In this document: one piece after another, positions 57,910-64,000 of the stretch | How the letters are laid out: the number at the start of each line of letters is the position of its first letter | How positions within the stretch are numbered: position 1 is the stretch's first letter | From: Roseibium sediminis | GTDB lineage: Bacteria; Pseudomonadota; Alphaproteobacteria; Rhizobiales; Stappiaceae | Direction: 5' to 3' | Assembly (NCBI RefSeq): GCF_008711325.1 | Contig: NZ_VXDB01000002.1 | Location: 124,001 to 188,000 of the forward strand | Length of the DNA: 64,000 bases | Notes under the pieces: generated by a model | What the model saw: only the letters and a program-made list of their open reading frames with translations | Database searches by the model: none | What the model was told of the DNA's origin: nothing | Program-made: the position numbers and the translations under genes

Positions 57910-58683
57910 ATGACAGACGAAAATTCAGAAGGGTCCGTCCCCCCCAACCTTCGCCTTCTCCTTGTTCTGGAGGAGCTGGCAGAAGCCGGTGTTCCGGTGA
58001 CCCCGACGGAGGTCAATCAGAAGCTCGGCCTTCCCAAGCCCACGATCCACCGCCTGTTCAGCACGCTGGAAAGCGAGGGCTTCATCCAGCGCGAGATTGA
58101 TGGACGTGGATACTCGCCGGGCCAGCGCCTGCGGAAGATGTCTACCGGCATTCTTTCATCGCTCCGGATCAGGACAGCACGGGTTGCCATCCTGAACGAG
58201 CTTGCCGAACGCATTGGAGAGACCTGCAACATCGCTATCCCCGACCGCGACGCGATGGTTTATCTGGACCGCGTCGAGACAAAGTGGCCGCTTCGTATCC
58301 AGCTGCCGATTGGGTCCCGCGTTCCCTTCTATTGCACGGCCAGCGGCAAGATGTATTTGAGCACGCTCGACCGCAGGCACCTGAAAAACTATGCCGGGTC
58401 AGCCGTTCTTGACGCCCGGACCCCGAAAACGATTACCGACCCTGACGCCCTCATCGCCGAGGCCAAGGCCATCAGGGATCGCGGGTATGCGACCGACAAC
58501 GGGGAATTCATGGACGAGATGATCGCGATTGCGGTTCCGATCTTCGATTCCAACAGGCGGCTCGTCTCCACCCTCTCGTTCCATGCCCCCGAGCAACGCT
58601 TGTCGCTGGAGGCGGCGGTTGAGCATGTCGACAAACTGACGGAAGCGGCTACCCGTCTTTCGAACCTTTTGACTGGCGAATAG
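57910..58683 (+). CDS. iseR: IclR-family regulator, probable isethionate regulator
   Basis: This 257-residue regulator starts MTDENSEGSVPPNLRLL after GGGGGAAG. It has the IclR winged helix (TPTEVNQKLGLPKPTIHRLFSTLESEGFIQRE) and the C-terminal ligand domain (RVPFYCTASGKMYLSTLDRR, DRGYATDNGEFMDEMIAIAVPIFD). It closes the TRAP transporter unit. Described isethionate clusters contain an IclR-type regulator (IseR), and the arrangement here fits; the effector is not readable from sequence. Confidence 0.85.
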   Translation: MTDENSEGSVPPNLRLLLVLEELAEAGVPVTPTEVNQKLGLPKPTIHRLFSTLESEGFIQREIDGRGYSPGQRLRKMSTGILSSLRIRTARVAILNELAERIGETCNIAIPDRDAMVYLDRVETKWPLRIQLPIGSRVPFYCTASGKMYLSTLDRRHLKNYAGSAVLDARTPKTITDPDALIAEAKAIRDRGYATDNGEFMDEMIAIAVPIFDSNRRLVSTLSFHAPEQRLSLEAAVEHVDKLTEAATRLSNLLTGE

Positions 58684-58691
58684 CCGTTCCC

Positions 58692-59096
58692 TCAGGCCTT
58701 CCTGGCCGCGACATAGCCGCGGCTGATGGCACGGGCACCGTCCACGAGAAACAGGCTTGCGACAATCACGCCGCCCCACTCCCGCAGCACCGGGACTTCG
58801 GCAATCTGCCAACCGAAGCGGAAGATGCTGTCGAGACAAACAGCGGACCACCAGCCCCCGAGCGGCAGGACAAATACCAGCCGACCCAACCTTCCGGCAC
58901 TCCAGAAATACCCGGTTTCAGCAATCAGCACCTTTCGGGCTTCCGCCCGCGCTTTGAGCTCGGAGCGGATTTCCTCTGCAGCAAGGTCGGCATCGACCCG
59001 ATGACGTTGATTGGCCAGTTCCATGCGCCGTTCGGCAATGGACAAAAGCCGGTTCAGGAGCGTTGAAGACAGCCAGCGAAGAAGCATCTCCATCAT
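58692..59096 (-). CDS. Holin-like membrane protein of a GTA/prophage module
   Basis: This 134-residue protein starts at one of two adjacent ATGs (59096 preferred, overlapping the upstream gene's stop). An N-terminal amphipathic and charged region (LNRLLSIAERRMELANQRHRVDADLAAEEIRSELKARAEARKV) is followed by two or three hydrophobic segments (LGRLVFVLPLGGWWSAVCLDSIF, GGVIVASLFLVDGA). The pattern resembles 3TM-type holins. It is the last gene of the lysis group after the endolysin. Holin activity is inferred from order and topology. Confidence 0.7.
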   Translation of the reverse strand: MMEMLLRWLSSTLLNRLLSIAERRMELANQRHRVDADLAAEEIRSELKARAEARKVLIAETGYFWSAGRLGRLVFVLPLGGWWSAVCLDSIFRFGWQIAEVPVLREWGGVIVASLFLVDGARAISRGYVAARKA

Positions 59097-59362
59097 TCCT
59101 CGCTCCCTTTCCGCCACCCGGCCGGTCCAACAGTCCAATGCCGCAGCAGGATATTGATAATGCCCAGCGCCAGTGCGACCCATCCAGCTTCCCTTGGCGG
59201 CAGAACATCCGGCCAGGGAAACTTGTCCAGATAGTCACTGATCTGGAGCGCGATCACAGAAAACCCGACGAGACTGTTGAACAGAAAGGTTTTCCAGCCG
59301 CTGCAGCAGCGTTCGATTTTCGCTGTTTTCGATTGGGTGGGCTTCGGCTCCGCATCGCTCAT
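59093..59362 (-). CDS. Small membrane protein between endolysin and holin genes
   Basis: This 89-residue protein starts MSDAEPKPTQSKTAKIERC, with its ATG overlapping the endolysin stop (ATGA) and its stop overlapping the holin-like start. After a polar N-terminus there are two hydrophobic segments (WKTFLFNSLVGFSVIALQI and EAGWVALALGIINILLRHW). Tight coupling on both sides argues it is real and belongs to lysis or envelope passage. Family not recognised. Confidence 0.72.
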   Translation of the reverse strand: MSDAEPKPTQSKTAKIERCCSGWKTFLFNSLVGFSVIALQISDYLDKFPWPDVLPPREAGWVALALGIINILLRHWTVGPAGWRKGSEE

Positions 59363-60252
59363 TGCATGGTCTCCGTACGAAAGCTGAGACTTGGCAGGAA
59401 CCGGCCACGGTGCCGCCATGCCAGATTGAAAAGGATTGCAATCAGGGCGATTGCGAGGGTGGCGGCGAGCACATCTGCCAAGGGAAAACGGGCGAGCAAG
59501 CCGACGCCGCATGCCGAAACAGCACCGCCGGCAGTGCTGATCCAGCCCTTGCGGCTTGCCAGAGCCCGGGCGATCCGGGCGCGTGTTGCCGGGCCCGCGA
59601 TCCCGTCAACAAGCAGGGGCGGATGGGCTTGCTGGAAAGCGCGGATCGCATCGATCAGCGAACCGCTTGAGGAGCCATTGACCGGGCCGGGATCAAAGCC
59701 AAGCGTCCTCAGGCTCTTCTGGAGGTCCAGAATGTCCTCATTGTCCGGCTCCGGCTTTTGGCGAGAAAGGCCGTAGTCGCCAAATTGCAGGAGGCGCGCT
59801 TCGGCAATACGACGACGCACGAGTCCAGCCAGTTTTCGCCCCCCCGCTGTCGTTCCGGTTCTGGCAAGAAGGTCCGCAGCCTTGCCGATCTTCCCCGCCT
59901 TCAGCGCCGTGGCCCACTTCCAACTGAGGGCCCTTGGGCCAAGATTGTAGACAATGGAAACACAGGCATCGAACAAGGGCTGGGCCAGTCCCGGCAATGC
60001 TCTTTCCACCGGCGGGGCATATTCCTCGTCCAGCAGTTTCATGAGCAGCGTATTTGCGTCTTCGCGAGACAAGGTGTCGCCCAACACAAGCCCGCTCCCG
60101 TCATGGCGCACCCGCCACCACTGGGCGAAAACCCGGCTTTTCATCGTGAAGCCGTAGCCGATGGTCAAAACTCCGGCGGGGTCGAGATAGGCCCGACTGA
60201 CAAAACCCTCATGGCCGGCAATGAAGGCCAGCCCGCGTTCGCTTACACGCAT
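59359..60252 (-). CDS. GH24 lysozyme-type endolysin with peptidoglycan-binding domain and membrane tail
   Basis: The 297-residue protein starts MRVSERGLAFIAGHEGFVSR after GAGGAGA. The GH24 active-site spacing is exact: Glu15, eight residues, Asp24, five residues, Thr30 (HEGFVSRAYLDPAGVLTIGYG). A putative peptidoglycan-binding domain follows at about residues 170-230 (LQKSLRTLGFDPGPVNG, IRAFQQAHPPLLVDGIAGPAT). A hydrophobic segment near 260-282 could anchor it in the membrane. No N-terminal signal is visible. It precedes two small membrane proteins, forming a lysis unit for the tail module to the right. Confidence 0.85.
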   Translation of the reverse strand: MRVSERGLAFIAGHEGFVSRAYLDPAGVLTIGYGFTMKSRVFAQWWRVRHDGSGLVLGDTLSREDANTLLMKLLDEEYAPPVERALPGLAQPLFDACVSIVYNLGPRALSWKWATALKAGKIGKAADLLARTGTTAGGRKLAGLVRRRIAEARLLQFGDYGLSRQKPEPDNEDILDLQKSLRTLGFDPGPVNGSSSGSLIDAIRAFQQAHPPLLVDGIAGPATRARIARALASRKGWISTAGGAVSACGVGLLARFPLADVLAATLAIALIAILFNLAWRHRGRFLPSLSFRTETMQ

Positions 60253-60416
60253 GGACAGTCTCCTCAAGGATCTGGATTTTCAGGATTAGGGACGCAGCGC
60301 GATCGGCTGCGTGAGCCAGACGATGGCTCTTTACGTTCTCGTAACGTGGATCATGGTAAACCAATCCTTACGCAGGATGGCGCGAGCCTCCCGCGGGACG
60401 GACAAGGGGACATCGC

Positions 60417-60929
60417 ATGAGCGCGAGATTTGGGGCCCCCTTGCGTTGCGGTTACCGCATTTTCTGGCAGCTTTTTGGTATTGGCGTATTTGTTGCCGGG
60501 CTCGGCATTGCAACTGAACTGAGGGCCCAGAACAATCAGGAAGTCACGTTTAGGACGCCCAGTTCCGAATGGGAACTCAGCTGGCTGGACGAGCTTTACC
60601 ACGCCGAATTCACCGCTCAGACCGGCGAAGAGCTGGATTGGAAAATGCCCCCCTTCGAGACCGCGATCCGCGATCTCGACAGCAAGCCGGGGAATGCAGC
60701 GATCCTCGTCAGATGGACACATCCTGATTATTGCACGGCGTCCGCCTGCCAACTCGATGTCTGGTATTGGGATGCACCCGAGGCGATCGACCAGGGGGTC
60801 TACCGCAAGGTCCTCAAGGGTATTGCCCTTGCTTCCACCAAAATCGGCCCACAGAAACATCTTGGAATGCGTGACATTTGGGTTGGCGAAATCCGATACC
60901 GCTGGAACGGCGAAGCCTACGCAAAGTAG
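60417..60929 (+). CDS. Exported protein of unknown function, inside the GTA module on the opposite strand
   Basis: This 170-residue protein starts MSARFGAPLRCGYRIFWQLF with AGGGG upstream. Residues 15-37 form a signal peptide or anchor (FGIGVFVAGLGIATELRAQ). The mature part has two Cys (DYCTASACQLDVWYWD) that may form a disulphide and an aromatic-rich C-terminus (DIWVGEIRYRWNGEAY). I do not recognise the family. It is oriented against the surrounding genes and its stop lies six bases from the converging DUF2793 stop, so it is either a later insertion or separately expressed cargo. Confidence 0.7.
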   Translation: MSARFGAPLRCGYRIFWQLFGIGVFVAGLGIATELRAQNNQEVTFRTPSSEWELSWLDELYHAEFTAQTGEELDWKMPPFETAIRDLDSKPGNAAILVRWTHPDYCTASACQLDVWYWDAPEAIDQGVYRKVLKGIALASTKIGPQKHLGMRDIWVGEIRYRWNGEAYAK

Positions 60930-60935
60930 GACTTG

Positions 60936-61658
60936 TCACTCTGGTGCCGCCGGCACGAAACAGTGGACGGCGATCTTCACGGCACCTCCCGTGAAGGCCC
61001 CGGTCTGAGCCGTCAGGACAACATCGGTTGGTGAATAGAACGCCGTCGGCCCGATGACACCCAGATTGCTGGCTCCTTGCGATATGCCCAGAAATCCGCC
61101 GAACTTGGAAGTTTCCCCCGGCACGCCGCAATCATAGGCACTTGCCCCGGTTATGGCAGCGCTCGTTCTGGTGGACACGCAAAACACGATGGCCCGATTG
61201 GGGATCAGACCGGGTGCGGAGACGGACGACCCACTGAGATCGGTCAGCTCGGCCTCGACCACTTTATGAAGACTTTTGGCTCCCAACGCGCCTTCTGCCA
61301 GAACGGTCTCAGCCGATGGCTTGTTTGAAAGAGACTGCCAGCCGGTTCCGTCATGAACCAGAAACGCCGCTTCATCCTGGATGAAGGCCGTCATCCCGGC
61401 GCGCGGGGCAACAAAGCTCCATCCTCCAGCATCGAAGAACGCGATCTGACCATCAGCACCTGACCACAGGCCGCCTGCCCCGCCCGGTACGAGGTAAGCG
61501 TCACCCTCTGTCAGGCTTGCCGGTGCCATGGTTGACCGGCTGAGCAAATCAAGGTGCATCAGCCGATCGATCCGCACCAATGCCTCATTATGCGTGACGT
61601 GTTTTTGCGCCTGTGCCGCAGCGAGCAGAGGAAGATTGAAGCGAGGTGTTTCAGACAT
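60936..61658 (-). CDS. DUF2793 protein of a GTA/phage tail module
   Basis: This 240-residue protein starts MSETPRFNLPLLAAAQAQKHVTHNEALVRIDRL, the strongly conserved DUF2793 opening, and continues with repeats that end in beta-rich modules (EGDAYLVPGGAGGLWSGADGQIAFFDAGGWSFVAPRAGM). The gene overlaps the end of the upstream tail gene by eight bases. DUF2793 proteins are found beside GTA and phage tail genes in alphaproteobacteria and may be tail-fibre parts; the role is not established. Confidence 0.85.
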   Translation of the reverse strand: MSETPRFNLPLLAAAQAQKHVTHNEALVRIDRLMHLDLLSRSTMAPASLTEGDAYLVPGGAGGLWSGADGQIAFFDAGGWSFVAPRAGMTAFIQDEAAFLVHDGTGWQSLSNKPSAETVLAEGALGAKSLHKVVEAELTDLSGSSVSAPGLIPNRAIVFCVSTRTSAAITGASAYDCGVPGETSKFGGFLGISQGASNLGVIGPTAFYSPTDVVLTAQTGAFTGGAVKIAVHCFVPAAPE

Positions 61659-64000
61659 GGATTGTCGCCCTTGTTTCTGCGCCCCGGCCATAGGTGGCCG
61701 AAAGCTGGACAGCAGAAAGGCTCAGCTCGGAGACAGGAGCCCCGAAATCTGCCAACTCTGCTGCGGTTTCATAAAGAACATGCGGTGTTGCCGTGGAGAG
61801 GGTCCTCAGCACGGCACTCTCTGAACCTAGAATATCGACCTCATAAGCCTCCCTCTCCTCGGCAAGCGGAACCTCCGCCTGCTCCCAGCTGTCTCCGCCG
61901 TAGCGCGTGCGGCGGACCCAGCTGATCCAGATACCACCTTCTTCCCGGCATGCCGTGAGATGAACCGGTGCGAGCGGCTTGCTGCCTCGCCGGTTGGAGA
62001 CATGGTCAAAGCGGACGACCGATGGATCGTCCATAGTCATCCCCTGAGGCACCAACAGATAGGAAAAGGCTTGTCCGGCAAGGTCCTGTGCAAGCGGCAC
62101 TTGCGGAACGGAAACAGCGTCCAGCATCACGACCGCAGCCCCTGCATCGGCCCCGTTTGCCATCTCCATCTCGGTCCCCTTTTGCCCGCGCAGGAGCCCG
62201 CTCAGGCGATAGCGACCGGGTGACACTAGATCAGCAGAGCGGAACTGGAGGATTTCGAACCCGCCAGACCGACATTCGACCGCCAAAACGTTGCCACCGG
62301 ACAGGACTTCGTTTTCCGTCCTGCTTTCCAGATGGCCGCCAAACATCTCCAGATCGATGATGTTGGACGTATCCCATCGCCACAGCGGCCCCGTTTCCAG
62401 CGGACTGGTCAGTCGCCCCATGATGGCGGGTCTGTCGATGGTCGATATCGCCTCAAAGCCGGTTTCGCTGGTGGAGCGATAAAGGACATAGGACCCCGGC
62501 CAGGGTGAGCTGAAGACGGCAAGGCGCGGTGCATGGGGCACATCATCTTCCGTCAGCACGGGTAGATCCAGCATCAGGTGATGTGGCGGGCCGATGATCG
62601 TCGACTTGAACGGGGCCCCGGTCACCGGTTCTGCACGAATGACAGATGGGGCACCCGTCCCCAAAACCGTTGCCTCAATCTGTCGCCGGTCGGTTTCCTC
62701 AATGTTTTCGACCCGCAACCGGAGAGGCGGCGAAAAGGTTTCGAACGGTGTGGAGCCGAGCTCGATCATGTCACCAACATCAATCGCCTGCTCGGCTGGT
62801 CCCAGCGCAAACTGTACCCGTTCCCGTTCCTGCCAGATGCGGTGCAGCCGTCGTTCGGCGAGAGACTGGGCATCCGCCGGTTGCAGGACCGCAGCAAGAT
62901 CGGCGCTTTCAATTGTTCGGCTGCCGCCTTCCAGTCGCCGAGACGCTGCAATCCGTGTTCTGAAATCGCTCAAGGGGTCATGGGCGCTGAAACGAACCTC
63001 GTGAGCCAGCTCATTTGCCTGCGCCCGCTTGCGCGACAAAAGCGCACCCTCTTCTGCAGGTTCTGCAAGGTTCTTTGCCTCAAGCGCCCACACGACCGGG
63101 CCCTGATGATCTTTCAGAACAACATGCGTTCCACAGTCGGCAGCGATACCGCCATAGGCTGACAGCAGGGGTTCGAGCACCTGACGGGCGGAAACGGGCC
63201 CCGGAATGGCAATGCCGTCAATCGACCCGCTCATGTCGTGCACCTGAAAATCGGATGCGGACAGACCGAAATCTTCAAGGATCGCCATGATGACCGCTGT
63301 CAGCCCGGATGCCCCGAGCCGCCCTGTCAGCCAGTGGCCAAGCATCCAGTTGTCCCCATCCGCCCAGACATCGCCAAAGCGGGGAAAGGCCGGATAGGGC
63401 CGCGCGTCCCAAGTCCACAGATAAATCCCGGCGGGGTCGATCATCGGCCCGCCATAGACCGGAGATACCGGCTGATCTGCGGGCGGATGAAGTGGATGCC
63501 CCGCCCCCCAGTAGCTCAGATGCGCTTCCAGTGCCCTGCGCTGGATCAGATCGTCCCGGTTGCCTCTTGAAAAATGAGGCATGGCATTTTCCGACGACTT
63601 CGGATCGACAAACACATTCGGCTGGTTCGCGCCTCGGTCAATGGCCGGAAAGCCAAGCTCGGTGAAGCGGATCGGCTTGGACATCGGCGACCACGCCGTT
63701 GGAACATGCAGCTCACTCCCGCCAACCCGCTCGTGATGCGGATTGGCCCACCAGGAGCGAATATCCTTGGCCTTGTAGACCCATGGTTTGCCGGCCGCCC
63801 CGTCCGAAATCGGCGTTCGCAAACCGGCAAGCCGGTCTGCCTCGCTTGCATAGTACCAGTCGTGAAGTTCCCCCTGCTCGATCTGGTCACGCAATGCGTT
63901 GACGTCATAAGGGTTCCGATTGCCATCCGGGTCACCGCCGTCGCGCTGATCGGCGAGCGGCAGATAGTTGTCGATGCCGATAAAGTCGATATGAGGCGAC
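61651..64000 (-). CDS. GTA-type TIM-barrel/host-specificity tail protein (5' part outside the window)
   Basis: The frame runs from 61651 to the right edge without a stop and is incomplete at its N-terminus; about 780 residues are visible. The first visible part (HIDFIGIDNYLPLADQRDG, then DWYYASEADRLAGLRTPISDG and RFTELGFPAIDRGANQPNVF) is the glycoside-hydrolase TIM-barrel domain of the RcGTA gp15-type baseplate/host-specificity protein. A central phage tail region (WAPTQW-like blocks absent; WLTGRLGASGLTAVIMAILEDF, LAERRLHRIWQERERVQFAL) and C-terminal beta-rich modules follow. It is the distal tail gene of a gene-transfer-agent or related prophage cluster continuing to the right. Confidence 0.88.
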   Translation of the reverse strand, partial: SPHIDFIGIDNYLPLADQRDGGDPDGNRNPYDVNALRDQIEQGELHDWYYASEADRLAGLRTPISDGAAGKPWVYKAKDIRSWWANPHHERVGGSELHVPTAWSPMSKPIRFTELGFPAIDRGANQPNVFVDPKSSENAMPHFSRGNRDDLIQRRALEAHLSYWGAGHPLHPPADQPVSPVYGGPMIDPAGIYLWTWDARPYPAFPRFGDVWADGDNWMLGHWLTGRLGASGLTAVIMAILEDFGLSASDFQVHDMSGSIDGIAIPGPVSARQVLEPLLSAYGGIAADCGTHVVLKDHQGPVVWALEAKNLAEPAEEGALLSRKRAQANELAHEVRFSAHDPLSDFRTRIAASRRLEGGSRTIESADLAAVLQPADAQSLAERRLHRIWQERERVQFALGPAEQAIDVGDMIELGSTPFETFSPPLRLRVENIEETDRRQIEATVLGTGAPSVIRAEPVTGAPFKSTIIGPPHHLMLDLPVLTEDDVPHAPRLAVFSSPWPGSYVLYRSTSETGFEAISTIDRPAIMGRLTSPLETGPLWRWDTSNIIDLEMFGGHLESRTENEVLSGGNVLAVECRSGGFEILQFRSADLVSPGRYRLSGLLRGQKGTEMEMANGADAGAAVVMLDAVSVPQVPLAQDLAGQAFSYLLVPQGMTMDDPSVVRFDHVSNRRGSKPLAPVHLTACREEGGIWISWVRRTRYGGDSWEQAEVPLAEEREAYEVDILGSESAVLRTLSTATPHVLYETAAELADFGAPVSELSLSAVQLSATYGRGAETRATIHV

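Overview
The window is chromosomal DNA of a GC-rich alphaproteobacterium. Gene order and protein sequences fit a marine Hyphomicrobiales/Stappiaceae type (Roseibium, Labrenzia or Stappia-like); that placement is inference, since no 16S gene is present. No IS element, integrase or CRISPR array was seen.

Left part (1-17.8 kb, nearly all minus strand): the conserved translation and transcription supercluster. In transcription order it is tRNA-Tyr, tRNA-Gly, tuf, tRNA-Trp, secE, nusG, rplK, rplA, rplJ, rplL, rpoB, rpoC, a small acidic unknown gene, rpsL, rpsG and fusA, the last running off the left edge. An L10-type leader precedes rplJ, and good promoters can be read for the tRNA-Tyr unit and for the str operon. 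An rRNA methyltransferase (rlmB-like) follows on the plus strand.

Middle part (17.8-38.4 kb): mixed housekeeping and accessory genes. These include an MFS transporter, a secreted delta-class carbonic anhydrase, tRNA-Thr, a family 3 solute-binding protein, a periplasmic molybdopterin-fold protein beside a GGDEF-EAL protein, a membrane hybrid histidine kinase, a trypsin-like protease and NAD kinase. Then come a lone HPt protein, a DUF2336 protein, a lytic transglycosylase, a nitroreductase/flavin reductase pair, a repeat-containing exported protein, a phytanoyl-CoA-dioxygenase-like gene divergent from a LacI regulator, and a WYL regulator/VOC pair with a probable operator.

Right-centre (38.4-58.7 kb) is the most interesting region: a compact C2-sulfonate island. 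TauABC imports taurine and Tpa converts it to sulfoacetaldehyde. A GMC oxidoreductase, a TRAP transporter and an IclR regulator look like the isethionate branch (IseJ, IseKLM, IseR), which also ends in sulfoacetaldehyde. Xsc cleaves sulfoacetaldehyde to acetyl phosphate and sulfite. AckA, in place of the more usual Pta, can turn acetyl phosphate into acetate plus ATP. A three-subunit membrane molybdoenzyme in the same operon matches the SoeABC sulfite dehydrogenase. TauR is encoded between tpa and xsc. Repeats of a CTGGACCTAA-like motif with the same 23-bp period lie before xsc and between tpa and tauA. TauC carries an unusual Ig/cadherin-like insertion.

Right end (58.7-64 kb): the distal end of a gene-transfer-agent or prophage tail module. 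It holds a GTA TIM-barrel host-specificity protein (5' part outside the window), a DUF2793 protein, a GH24 endolysin with a membrane tail, a small membrane protein and a holin-like protein. A small exported protein lies on the opposite strand inside the module.
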